Part shown: positions 35,201 through 45,158 of the stretch, in pieces
Position numbering within the stretch: position 1 is the first letter of the stretch
How the letters are laid out: every line of letters begins with the position of its first letter
Origin: Meandrina meandrites
Taxonomy: Eukaryota; Cnidaria; Anthozoa; Scleractinia; Meandrinidae
Reading direction: 5' to 3'
Assembly: GCA_963693305.1 (NCBI GenBank)
Contig: OY855915.1
Coordinates: forward strand, 11,679,340-11,743,339
Length of the DNA: 64,000 nt
Notes under the pieces: model-generated
Seen by the model: the letters and a program-made list of their open reading frames with translations, nothing else
Told to the model about the DNA's origin: nothing
Database searches by the model: none
Program-made: the position numbers and the translations under genes

Positions 35201-36345
35201 ATGGCACTGGATGCAAAATCGCGGGCTTTATCGCCGTGTTCTCCACAGAGCTGTCCGTCTACACGCTAACAGTTATAACAATCGAAAGATTTTTCGCGAT
35301 TGTGTACGCCATGGAGGTGAACACTCGACTTTCCCTTCGCAAGGCTGTGAAAGTTATGATTGCTGGATGGCTATTTGCTTTCCTTATAGCCACTCTTCCA
35401 CTCGTTGGTGTAAACAGCTACCAGAGCGTGGCCATTTGTTTGCCCTTCAATTCTGACACAAAAGGTGCCTTGGCCTACGTGGGTATTGTGTTGGTACTGA
35501 ATTTTGGGACCTTTTTGGTAATCGCGGGCTTGTACGTAAAAATGTTCCAAGTTGTTGTGGGCCCCGGGCCCGTCGAACGCGTACCACAGCGAAATGACGC
35601 AAAAGTTGCCAAAAGGATGGCCTTGCTAGTTTTCACCGACTTTGTTTGCTGGACTCCAATTGCTTTCTTTGGTCTCCTGGCTGCTTTTGGCACACCTCTC
35701 ATCGGAGTCGAAGATTCAAAGTTTCTGCTTGTTTTCTTCTTTCCACTTAACAGCCTGTGCAATCCATTTTTGTACGCGTTTTTCACCAAAGCGTTTAAAC
35801 GCGAGTTCTTCTCCCTACTGAGTCGTTTCGGGTTTTGTCAGACTCGAGCGTTACATTACAAAGGCACGCTCTCCTCGCTTATCTACTCACGGTCACGCAC
35901 CAAGCGTTCTACCATAGCTGAGGACGACACAAAATCGAAGCGTATCTCACAGATATCTGCTACATCTGGCACGGAGATAAAACCAGGGAACGGTTTTCTG
36001 AACGGCAACATTTACGAAAATCACCAAGCTCGCGCTCCTTTACAAGAATGCATCCCCATGAAGGGTATAGGTAACCCGGGCTTTGGGCATGAATCGCCAG
36101 TGAGTCCTAACAACGATGACGTATTTTTCGACCCAACAGCCAGGGCAACGAAGGCGGAATTGTCTCCAAATTCTGCACGTTCTGGGGACGAAACTCCTGA
36201 TTGGTCAAATCAGAGCACACCCCAGATCTCGCGAGCTCCCAGTGTCGGAAGTTTTCACGCAATCGAGGGACCACTTGCTGATAAACGCGCTAAAAAACAG
36301 TCCGTGTCTTTTCGTGATGTCCCCCAGCTGCAGGTCCAAAAGTGA
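26202..36345 (+). CDS. LGR: Leucine-rich-repeat GPCR of glycoprotein-hormone-receptor type (LGR type A)
   Basis: Rhodopsin-family receptor that in other animals binds cystine-knot hormones and signals mainly through Gs. Exons: 26202-26374, 29730-29801, 30592-30663, 30975-31040, 31323-31394, 32804-32869, 33182-33253, 33675-33746, 34037-34105, 34275-36345; 2,805 nt, 934 residues. Exon 1 gives a signal peptide (MFAVLWAILVLASLGEGE) and a Cys-rich cap. Exons 2-9 each encode one LRR of 22-24 residues, all with phase-2 introns, as in vertebrate FSH/LH/TSH receptors. Exon 10 has the last LRRs, the hinge signature CCAF, a Ser/Thr/Pro linker, NPCEDIMG, seven TM helices (residues about 480-745), ERFFAI for the DRY motif, SNLAFADFCLG, AKRMALLVFTDF and NPFLYAFFTKAF. 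No LDLa module is seen, which argues against the relaxin-receptor type. The ligand is unknown. Confidence 0.95.
28680..28772 (-). repeat. SINE-like tRNA-derived fragment
   Basis: On the minus strand the segment reads GTGATGTAGATGGTGAGAG and later the B-box-like GGTTCGATC. Spacing is roughly tRNA-like but the rest is diverged, so confidence is low. Confidence 0.35.
30279..30487 (-). pseudogene. C-terminal remnant of a LINE reverse-transcriptase polyprotein
   Basis: The minus-strand frame ends with words typical of the last 60 residues of CR1/L2/Jockey-type LINE ORF2 proteins (HKLNVPLFKSAAYRAIRQW, NNLPQNIASVNSLPSFK). Everything 5' of it is missing, as expected for 5'-truncated retrotransposition. 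It lies in LGR intron 2, antisense to the gene. Confidence 0.65.
30967..31474 (+). repeat. Copy 1 of an intragenic tandem duplication carrying LRR exons 4 and 5
   Basis: This 508-bp unit starts in the splice acceptor TATTTCTAG before exon 30975-31040, includes exon 31323-31394 and ends at AGCACGAAGCAATAAACC. The same arrangement recurs at about 32796-33334. Exons, intervening intron and 80 bp of downstream intron are all shared, so this is a segmental duplication, not exon similarity alone. Confidence 0.9.
31475..32795 (-). pseudogene. L1/Tx1-type LINE reverse-transcriptase fragment, truncated at both ends
   Basis: Minus-strand frames carry RT blocks in order: a CEGKLTVEECFKSLESL segment (about 32700-32790), NWRPISLINVDAKI and NQNAYVKGKSIF (32584-32390), RRGVRQGDPLSAYLFIICLE (about 32220-32130) and FADD (about 31655). 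The endonuclease, C-terminus and 3' tail are absent. Frameshifts and stops break it. Its two ends coincide with the inner borders of the exon duplication. A 397-bp TTAA element interrupts it just before FADD. Confidence 0.88.
31677..32073. mobile_element. TTAA-flanked element nested in the LINE fragment
   Basis: The ends read GGCGGAGGTACA and, inverted, GGTGGGGGTACA. TTAA is present at 31673-31676 and 32074-32077. The LINE frame resumes across the insertion if one TTAA is removed, which confirms the boundaries. A related, rearranged copy lies at about 38339-38665, sharing the words CGCGTTTCAAG, CGGTGTTTTGTA, GACAACCT and GGGGTGCTCTTGC. Confidence 0.8.
32796..33334 (+). repeat. Copy 2 of the tandem duplication (LRR exons 6 and 7)
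   Basis: Contains exons 32804-32869 and 33182-33253. Against copy 1 the exons differ at 8 of 138 positions. By my count six change the residue (E/G, R/K, S/N, P/S, H/L, N/H) and two are silent. Splice sites and phase are intact in both copies. The intron of copy 2 has about 30 extra bases (near 32875-32905). Confidence 0.9.
33460..33648. mobile_element. Foldback MITE, copy A of a two-copy family
   Basis: The left arm (AATAGGCCATTTCTGAGTT, then GCGAAACCATTC, ATGAAAATGAGTTT) is mirrored at the right (ACTCATTTTCATTTGAATGG, TTTCGCAC, GGCCTATT). A diverged relative occupies 50236-50412 in the hnRNP U-like gene. Confidence 0.7.
34275..36345 (+). CDS. LGR: LGR last exon: hinge, mucin-like linker, seven-helix domain and cytoplasmic tail
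   Basis: As in vertebrate glycoprotein-hormone receptors, one large exon carries hinge and membrane domain. The linker (about 34500-34920) is Thr/Ser/Pro-rich and probably O-glycosylated. It contains a furin-like tetrabasic site (GKRKRREIPW, near 34680). The hinge Cys pair (CCAF) and the second hinge motif (NPCEDIMG) are kept, so the hinge is lengthened by an insert between them. The cytoplasmic tail of about 190 residues is rich in Ser/Thr and charged residues. Confidence 0.93.
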
Positions 36346-36757
36346 GGCATCTTAAAGTCCACACACTCTTAAACTAAAATGATCCCAAGAGCTTTGAGCC
36401 TTTGGTACCTTTCAATGAGCCCAAAAGTTTATGGTCACGCTTCGATTGAAGAAGGCTGGTTTCAGAGTTTTTAAATGGATAAAATGAACTTTGGTGAAGT
36501 TGATATCTATCTATATGATTGAACACATCTCTTCCAGATGTCCGCTCCAGTCTCACGCGATCTAAAAGACGGCCTGGTCGCATAACCCCAGGAAACGTGC
36601 AGGCCAAAACACTCCAACTATAAGTTATTTAAAACATATATTAGTCTAACAAAAACGTTCTTAATATATTTAAGAAATTTAATGTTATGTTAAGGGAAAA
36701 CAACTTACATGCAACGAAACTTTGGAAATTTATGTAAGTAAAATTAAACACGTAGAG

Positions 36758-36837
36758 TTAGTCTGAAATGCCATCCGTCCTCTCTTCCTTACCTGGGGGG
36801 TAAGGAAGGAAGAGAGGACGGATGACATTTCAGACTA
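36758..36837. mobile_element. 80-bp hairpin element with 8-bp target-site duplication
   Basis: Near-perfect palindrome: arms TTAGTCTGAAATGCCATCCG onward and complement, loop TGGGG-like. It is flanked by ACGTAGAG at 36750-36757 and 36838-36845. The right copy overlaps the terminal A of the arm by one base. Confidence 0.8.
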
Positions 36838-37285
36838 ACGTAGAGTACGTGTAACCTTGATTCACAAGAATACCGTAGAACTCACATTGAGTCTAGAGTG
36901 TATAACGAATACGTTAACTTCCAATGAGGGTCACGGGCGCTTTCCATTCAGCAAAAATTCCGGAAATTCAGGCTAGCAGGGAACTGTGGACTCGATTAAA
37001 TTCCTTAGCATGCAACAACTAGCTGCACTAGAAAAAAAATCATCGTTTTCGCTTAAAATATAGTTCGTTTTAACTTCAGAGTCGTCGAAGAAAGTAAAAG
37101 AGCCAACAAGTCCGCCATTTATTTTCCTTTGGTTTATTTTGTATTTTCGCGCGAAACTTGGAAGGTGACCGGTTAGTGCAACCAACCGGTAAATACTGTT
37201 CCTTTCGCCACACGGAATTCCCAGAATTTCAAACCGGTAATTTTGGTCGAATAGAAAGCGCCCTGACAAGGGGCCGCGAGTTTAA

Positions 37286-38066
37286 TAGGGACTTTAAGAT
37301 ACACTACGGCGAGGCGCTACTACGGCTACCATGACCGGAAAGGTCTGGGGGAGAGTACGTCTCGGCAGTCTGCCAAATTTAGTGTAAGAAGCAAAACAAA
37401 CTACAAAGAAGCACAGTCTAAGGAATAGAAGGTCACTTTTATTTAGTTTCTTACAGCCGAATGGCTTCGCTTAAAGAGAGATTGTTATTGTTTGCTTTGG
37501 TAGGTCCAACAGATTAGTTCTGAACGAAAGCTTATGCTATACACTTTCTAAAACGATAAAAATGTCAGAATTTGATTAATGAAGAGACGAATATCTCAAA
37601 GAATATCTAGTTAAAAGCTGAAAGATACCAGTACTCACAGAAGCAAAATGTTATCGGATACTTATCCAGTTAAAGTGCATCTTCCCTGAACTCTCAAAGC
37701 AACCTTTTAACTTTAAACAACTCGCGCTGTTTATCTTCGCCATGCCGACACTTTCATCAAACGAATTCAATTGAAAATTTACAAGCGTATGAGCGACAAA
37801 CTCAACAAATATTCGACTGAAGTTGACTTCAAAGGATACATTTTGCGTTGGAACTCTGAAACTGCTGAGAAATTCGTAGAAAAAGGACAGAGCAGCGAAT
37901 TAAACCCACGTACTCGCCACTACGGTAAAACCACCTAGCTCAGGTAGTCAGATTTCGCGCTACGGCCGAACTCGACCGACTGACATGCGCAGTGTCTTAT
38001 CCTGTGTGAAATTTTACTTCCTGTAGCCGTAGTAGCGCCTCGCCGTAGTGTATCTTAAAGTCCCTA
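37286..38066. mobile_element. 781-bp non-autonomous DNA transposon with 44-bp perfect TIRs
   Basis: TAGGGACTTTAAGATACACT begins a 44-base terminal repeat at 37286-37329, matched exactly in inverse at 38023-38066. The ends suggest a TA-type target. The body contains a 49-codon frame at 37789-37938 (+) (MSDKLNKYSTEVDFKGYILR start) that I do not recognise; it may be captured or chance sequence. Confidence 0.8.
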
Positions 38067-38069
38067 ACA

Positions 38070-38223
38070 GCAGCGCGCGAGCGGCCGCGAATAGCGAGCC
38101 GCTGAGTGGGCGAGCAAAGCGAGCCCGCGAGCAACGAGAAACGTCGCGCGCTCGCTCCGCTCGCCGTAACTCGCGGCTTCGCCACTCGTGCGTTGCCCCT
38201 AGAGAGAGCCTGCTCGCAGGCTA
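38070..38223. repeat. GC-rich transposon fragment ending in a TAGCCTGCGA terminus
   Basis: Rich in GCGAGC words, unlike the AT-rich surroundings. The right end, read inverted, is TAGCCTGCGAGCAGGC. Its first ten bases equal the start of the perfect palindrome at 38491, suggesting the same transposase-recognition end. Confidence 0.5.
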
Positions 38224-38342
38224 CCTGACAGTAGCACTAGAGCCCTTTTCCTTTCTTCCTACTGGATTGAAAGGGCCCTGGTAACGAGTTATAGGGCAGA
38301 TTATAGGATCGATATAGGAGAGCCTGCAGGAGAGATGGTTAA

Positions 38343-38665
38343 GGCGGGTGCGAATATCTCGTTCGCGTTTCAAGCAATCCATAAACTCTATGCTGATTTC
38401 ACAAATCTATGTTCTGCGGTGTTTTGTATTTGGGTGATTTTTGGTAAAAGAGATTTTTTCTCGAAGGATTAGTGAAATTTGGAGATATAATAGCCTGCGA
38501 ATACAGCCGCCTCTCATTCGCTCCCGCGGGAGCGAATGAGAGGCGGCTGTATTCGCAGGCTAGAGATATAAGAAATATCGAAGATTTTAGAATTTGAATT
38601 TAGATGGAACCCAAAACATTCCCCTGACAACCTAGCTGGGGTGCTCTTGCACGCACTTTGTATTC
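38343..38665. mobile_element. Second copy of the TTAA-type element, interrupted by a palindrome
   Basis: Begins after TTAA at 38339-38342 with GGCGGGTGCGAA and follows the copy at 31677-32073 through several shared blocks to GGGGTGCTCTTGC. Its terminal region is shortened. It is split at 38490-38562 by the 72-bp palindrome. Confidence 0.6.
38491..38562. mobile_element. 72-bp perfect palindrome inserted with 8-bp direct repeats
   Basis: Perfect inverted repeat with 36-base arms and no loop (starts TAGCCTGCGAATACAGCC, centre CCCGCGGG). It is flanked by GAGATATA at 38482-38489 and 38563-38570, with one extra A at the left. Comparison with the related copy near 31860-31890, which lacks it, shows it is an insertion. 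Confidence 0.88.
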
Positions 38666-40068
38666 TTCGTGGCGTATGACACTGAACTGCCAAAAAATCC
38701 CACGATAAACCACTTGTCTATTTATTTGGTCTAGTTACAATTCATAGTTATATTCTTATTAGTGCGTAACGCAGCTGAACACGGCGTCAACTTTAATACT
38801 TGGTTGGCTGAAAAATAGATACAATACAATACAAATTTTATAAGTGCTTAGCTCTTTCTGAGTTTTTCTTGACTTAACCGTTATTGTTACTTATAGCATA
38901 ATCCTGAGATAAGTGTCTAATTTCTCTTTACGTATCACTGTATATAATCAGAGAATAAAGTGATGAGAATCAAGTAAATAGTCAGCTGGACGACCTCTCT
39001 TGTTCTCAACTGGTTAACAAAGCCATTGTTTTTAATAACACAATTTCAATTATTCGATTCTTTCTGCTTGTGCGATATTTGTGCATTTTGTGATTGAAGA
39101 AGTAAAGTCGTAAGCTCAAACTGAAAATCCTCAATACTGATCTTTTACTTTTGGTTTGGAGAATTTTGTATTTCTTAAATGATGAATTTTGTTATTCTCG
39201 CAACGCGGTGACCGTTTGGCAATAAATTGCTGTTGTCAGGAGAAACTAGATTTTGATAATTTTCAGGAATACAAGGTTTATGTCAGACAGTTATGATAGG
39301 GTACGTAAACTGTTTATGGTTTCGTAATAAACTGACAGTCAGAACAAGTCATAGTGACAATCAAAATGCTAAAATTTTGTTATTGATTCCAATTTTTTTT
39401 TTCGATTATTCAGTTCGAGGAAAATTACAAAGACGACAAAAGTATCCATTTATGCTCTCATTTTATTTTTAATATTCAAAGAAAAAATCCCTAAAGTAAT
39501 ATATGTCCCTTGCAGTTCTTCTTCAGTTCAAATCTTCACCATGGAGAAAAAGAGTACAAGCTCACGGGAATCTGGCAATGTTTTACCTACAATATAGACA
39601 GTTACAATAAAAAGTTAAGTTCACCTCTCACCTCCCGCAATATGGCACGTTTGGTTTTAGCGCGAAATTATTGTTGATTTCGCGGGTGGGGGAGGCAAGG
39701 GTTTATTTCCTTTTTCCTCTGTCCAAGATTGTAGTTTGCCAATTTATTTACAGCCGTTGTTTTGTTTTTCGAAAAATACAGGTTTCATTGCTAGAAGCAT
39801 GACTTTCTGTTTCTTCTTTTAGCTTTTTAGTTCTTTGTATAATCGGACACAAAATCGTCACGCTTGACTACGAATGTTGAATTCTGCGAAGATAATTACG
39901 GCAGATCAAAGAAAATGCACGATTTCCTTAGAAATAGGGGTGAGGGGGGCACGGGACTTTCCCTGGATCCGCCACTGATTAACGACCCATCTTGATAAAA
40001 TTGGCCAAGTTTTTCGTTATCCTTGCTCACTTCGGTTTTGAGATGTTTTGTCTACCTAAGAAAATTTC

Positions 40069-40243
40069 AGGGCGCGTTCGTTTGGGATCAATCCGGAATA
40101 AGAATAATTGGAATAATGCAAGTTAGCGTTCGTTTGGCTGCTCTTCCTATACCGGAATACTTGGATTTTCAATCCGGCTATTCTGCTCCCAGGAGCAGAA
40201 TAGCCGGAATATATTCCAGAATATTCCCAAACGAACGCGCCCT
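40069..40243. mobile_element. 175-bp MITE with TIR AGGGCGCGTTCGTTTGGGA
   Basis: The 19-base terminal repeat is perfectly mirrored at 40225-40243. A second internal palindrome (CGGCTATTCTGCTCC and complement) lies near the right end. Imperfect 8-bp flanks AAAATTTC and CAAATTTG are compatible with a hAT-type duplication. Confidence 0.75.
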
Positions 40244-41794
40244 CAAATTTGAAGTTTCCGTCGTTAATTTATTTTAATTCAAATTACGAGCCTTGCGTTG
40301 TTTTGTTATGCACGTTGAATTGTTTCATGTCACAATGAATTTTTTCGCCACATCGACGAAGCTCGGTCGTTCTACCCTGCTGTATACTAACAAGGGGGCC
40401 TTGTGGCCTGCGTATTCACTGGGTTCACACAAAAACTACGCAACGTTTCACATGAAGAGGCGTTTCACAGACCTACTGCTTCGAGCACGACCTGGTTCCC
40501 ACGTGCCGCGCCAATTCACATCAAAGCGCGAAGGGCAGCGATATTCACACGCTTCAGCCAAAACCAAGAAAAGTGGGGTCGGCAGCGCATCCGATATATA
40601 TTTTTTACATGGCGGAGAGGTTAAACGATTCGCTTGCTTGTGCTTACATTGGTGCGTGCAACGTTCACATGTATAGCAAGCGCAAACCAAGTGAAAAAAA
40701 ATGGAAAGTCCACTTTGCGCTTTCGTTGTTAGTCCACACAAGTTTTTCTTTAGGTTTGCATTTGAGCCAGGCTTTATGAAGGACTTTCCACATTACTGGA
40801 GGTTATACAGTGAGATTGAATCACAACAACAAAGATTGTAAAAACTGTTTATATTGTCTTCACATGACGTGAGTTTCATTTTAAAATCCGATGTACAAAC
40901 AAAGATCAATAGCTTTTAACAGGCATTGTAAAATAACAAACAGCTATCAAACAACAAGGACACGAGTACAGGTATACACACTTTAAATGGAACTCTAGGA
41001 CTGGTCTTACACTACTGCTTTTCTGAACTAAAAATACCCAAATGAGTAAAAGAAAAAAAAAAATGTACATCAATTAAGGCTGCATGTTTGGAAAGTGTCC
41101 ATAAAATCTCGGCGAGTAAAAACGTCGCAGGTACAAAACCTAACACTACACTATGTCTTTCTCATGCGAGCGAGAAAAAGATAGGAACTGTAGGATACAA
41201 ACAAGAAACAATCAGTCGAAATGTCATGCATAAAAAGCACAGATTTTACCACAAAATCTACGTACTCTGTAAATAATCCAATAACCGTGGTCTCGCATGA
41301 CGTTCTATAGATAGAGGTCTTAAAGACGAATATCTTCGTACAACGCAGTGGCAACAAGAAAATGTACACAATTAAAATCCCTGAACCAAGATAACAGGTT
41401 ACGATTGAAAACTGTCTAACCTCATCACTGTCGGCCTGTAACATGACAATACACAAGCAGCTTGAAGAAGAAGCCAACACCAATTTTAAGTATGATAGAA
41501 AACGTCATTGCGAATGCGTTGAAGATATCTATAGCTCAGGAGGATACATAACACTCACCGAGCTTTCATTTTCAATCAAAGCTAATGTACATACATGTAC
41601 AGTACGTGTATTATCATGTGGCAAGCCTCTTAATCTTATTTTCCTGTCACCTACATGTGCCACTAAAGAAAGAAGTAAACAAAACCGCTAAACGAATCTA
41701 CTTCTCTAACTACCTACTTACTATCACTGATAAACTTCTATAAACACTTCATGTACTCAATTTTTTTTCAGGCAATGTCCACAGGTCAGACAAG

Positions 41795-42773
41795 CTAATA
41801 ACCAGTACCACTGCCGTAACTGCCATACTGGTGTTGCTGTGGCTGCTGCTGCTGCTGTTGATAACCAGCATAATAATTCTGATAATTCTGGTAGGCTGGT
41901 TGTTGTGCCGCCTGTCCATACGCCTGTTGCTGTGCATAGCCTGTTTGTTGGTAACCTGTGGATGCCTGGTATCCCTGGTTGTAGTTGTAGTACTGGTTAT
42001 AAGCAGCGCTTGTGCCGTACTGCTGTTGTGGACTATAGGATGCCTGAGAAGTGGTCTGTTGTTGCTGTTGGTTATAATTCTGCTGATAGCGAGGTCTCTG
42101 TTGCTGATTGGACTGCTGGTGTTGACGGTATGAAGACTGTTGTTGGCGATAACCGCCACCTCCATACCCACCACCACCGTAACCTCCACCTGAGGAAGAA
42201 GAAAACATTAAAATCAGAACAGGCATTACTGCCATGACCTACACTGTACATGTAGACTACACTACAATCAAAGTTCCTAGTAACAAAATTGGACCTTTAA
42301 GAACATCTCCTTTCCATTACAAAATTCAAAGACTTATTTCAATTTCAATGCAAATTATAACTTATATACATTCATCTACCAGACATTAAGACCGTTACCT
42401 CTGCCTCCTCCACGATGATCCCTTCTGTCATGGTACCCTCCTCCACGACCTCCACGGTAACCACCGCCTCCTCCTCCATGCCCATGATAAGGTCGGCCTC
42501 CAAACCGCTGGTAAGAGCCACCACCTCCACCACCCCGTCTGTACCCTCCACGGTCATCATAGCTTCGATCCCTGCTGTACCCTCCTCCATGTCGAGGTCT
42601 GTCCTCAAATCTGGAGCGTTTGTAAGGAGGTTCAGACCCAGAACCTGAGCGGCTTCTGTAGGAACGGCCCTCTTTGATGTACTCATCAACAATGCTTTTA
42701 GCTTTGGTTTCAGGCTCATCAGCATAAACAACTTCATCAAAGAATTCTCCAACTTTAGGAAGAGTAAAACTCA
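41795..42773 (-). CDS. HNRNPUL1: Last two exons of the hnRNP U-like gene: RGG box and prion-like tail
   Basis: Exon 42773-42399 closes the kinase-fold region ([20 protein letters not shown]) and encodes an Arg/Gly-rich box ([14 protein letters not shown] type). Exon 42189-41795 encodes repeats of Gly-Tyr, then a Gln/Tyr-rich, low-charge tail with CAG/CAA-rich codons. Such tails in FUS- or hnRNP-type proteins support condensate formation; that role here is inference. The low complexity yields long chance frames on the other strand, which are not genes. Confidence 0.93.
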
Positions 42774-45127
42774 CTGGAAGAAGCAATGATGAAGCAACAT
42801 TAATCAAAACGGTTATTAGTGTTTGTAACTTGTTAGCCCCAGTATTGCATTGTAATCATCACTTATCCATACTATTCAGCATACAATTCTTTTTAATAAC
42901 GTTTAACAATAGAAACAAACAAGACTGAACATTTCCTTTATTCTCCTAACATTCTTGTCCAAGAATATCAGAATAATGTTGAGAGAGATAATTTACTAGT
43001 TGTGGTTCACTTGACACTCGGAGAACTAACTGAAAAACATACTTTTCATGTCACTGACAGCATTCTCAGGAAGTTCAACGCCTTCTTTCTTCCTGTCCTC
43101 AGTCCTCTTCTTTAGCTCTTCTTGAGTGGGGATACACACAATTGCTTCTCTGTTAAATCCTTCAAAAGGTCGGATCTTTTTCTTCTGGGCCGAAAGGTAC
43201 ACATTGGTCTAGAAAAAAAAAATTGAGAACATGTAAGTTAATAACACAGACAATGAGAATCCACCTACAGTTACATGCACATCCATTTTTTTCACTACTT
43301 TAGCAGGTTGTAACTAATTTTTCAAGTTGGCAGAGAAAGTAAAAGATGATGTATTGTTCACTTTCCAGTTGTTTTTTTTCAAAGTAGTCAGGGCTCGAAC
43401 TTGTAGTAGCTGGATTCCCCCGGCCCTTCCTTGGTGACAGCCCTGCTTAAGACTAGGGCTGCAACGATACACCGGTGAACTGCGATATTTTTTGTCACGA
43501 TACGAATACCGATATTTGAATGGGATATCGCTGTATCGCAAAACAACAAAATATTTCTCATCAAAAATGAAAAATTACTTTACCAACATTCAGAAATTAC
43601 TGTTTTAATCAGTTTTATGACTCCTTACCCAAGTACAGGCCTTTTTTAGCCACAGGGCTTCATCGTTGCTTAGTATCGCTTTGCATGCTTTCCAGTCACA
43701 TATTTTTCAAGATGGCCGCACGAAAGCATGCGTAGTTTCAATAAGTTGTCAGCTGACACAGTCTTATGCGCCCGCAACAAAAACACGCTGTTCGTTCGTC
43801 ACGTTGGTTCTTTCGTCAAAATGTCTTCCTCTGCAGTTGAGTTACCGTCCTCTTATAAGTCAAAGGTATGGAAAGACTTTGGATTCAAAGTTTTTTACGA
43901 TGGCCAAGGAATAAGACACTTCTCGTTATATTCTTGTGTTATTTTTTACCATCTGTTAATTGTTATCAATGGAAATTAAAGATTCCAAAGCAGTTTAGTA
44001 ACATTACGTCACTTGTCAGTTGTATGTTATGATGTATCGTATCGTGTATCGTATCGTGGCACTTGTACCGAGATATGTATTGGTTGCTAAGAAAATGTAT
44101 CGTTGCAGCCCTACTTAAGACCCACCCAATAAAACAACATTTTACTATAAACTAATTACAAGTTAATTTACCTGGTCCAGAATGTAGTTCCTCTTCTTAC
44201 TTGGTGCCAGCTCAAACAAACGGTGCAGACATTTAGCCGCCTTGTCCATCAACTTGCTGTAGCCACCCACATCTCTCTTCCTGGCTACTCCCATGATCTG
44301 AAACCACAATCATAATGTTACAAATCATTACTTTTCAAAGCTCTTTTCTTGTGGTACCTTTGAGTGTTAGCCCCACATGTTGTAAGGAAATTGGGGAGCA
44401 TTATTCAAATCCATGACCTCCAGATAGCCTGATAAGATCACCACTGCTCTAACAACTAAGCTTCAAGGCCAGAATGAGAAAATCATGGGGTTATTCAAGT
44501 TCTAATTAATAATCATGGCAGGTAAGACATGAAGGATACAATACAGTATATTTATTATTACTGCAATGCAATCTTGAGCCACCCAGTTGAGATAATACTG
44601 AAGCTGGAAAGAAACGTTTCATTTGAACAGAAACCAGTATAAACAAACTGCACAACTCACATACACCACTGCTTTGCTTCAAATTCTCAGTAATTACAAT
44701 GTATTACCTTCATTTTCTCCATGATAGAGTTTGTCCCAAGCACATTGTATTTCTTGCCTGGGTTTTCACTGACTTGCTTATTAACCCAAGTTGTCTTCCC
44801 TGAACCTGGTAATCCCACCATCATTATAACCTGTAACATAAACAAATCAGTACGAAAATTTAATTCTAAAGATGTTGACTGAGCTTTATTATTCTAGACA
44901 TCTTACTGTATTTACTCTTAGTGACCAGTCAGTGAAAACTTACCTCGCACTCTTTCTTAGTTGTGGGTCCTCTTGTTCCGTGCACCAACGACTCTTCACC
45001 AACTGACTGTATGAAGGTGTACCCTTCCTTTGCCGGGAACAATGGCTCTTCCTACACAAACATGACAACAAAAATTGTAAGGTAAACAGTTACCGGTGTC
45101 TCAGTAGTTTACATTGTGGCTCTTGAA

Positions 45128-45158
<31 letters not shown>

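Larger units (their letters stand above)
36346..41794. other. Tail-to-tail spacer between LGR and the hnRNP U-like gene
   Basis: About 5.4 kb with no gene supported. It contains both 3' UTRs at its edges (no canonical poly(A) signal could be assigned with confidence), an 80-bp hairpin element, a 781-bp TIR element, a GC-rich fragment, a TTAA-type copy interrupted by a 72-bp perfect palindrome, and a 175-bp MITE. The stretch 38670-40060 is AT-rich and shows nothing I can name. Confidence 0.55.

Noticed and set aside
41749..42237. Several long frames on both strands over the Gln/Tyr-rich exon
   Set aside because: They are other-frame readings of the low-complexity CAG/CAA- and GGT-rich exon of the hnRNP U-like gene.
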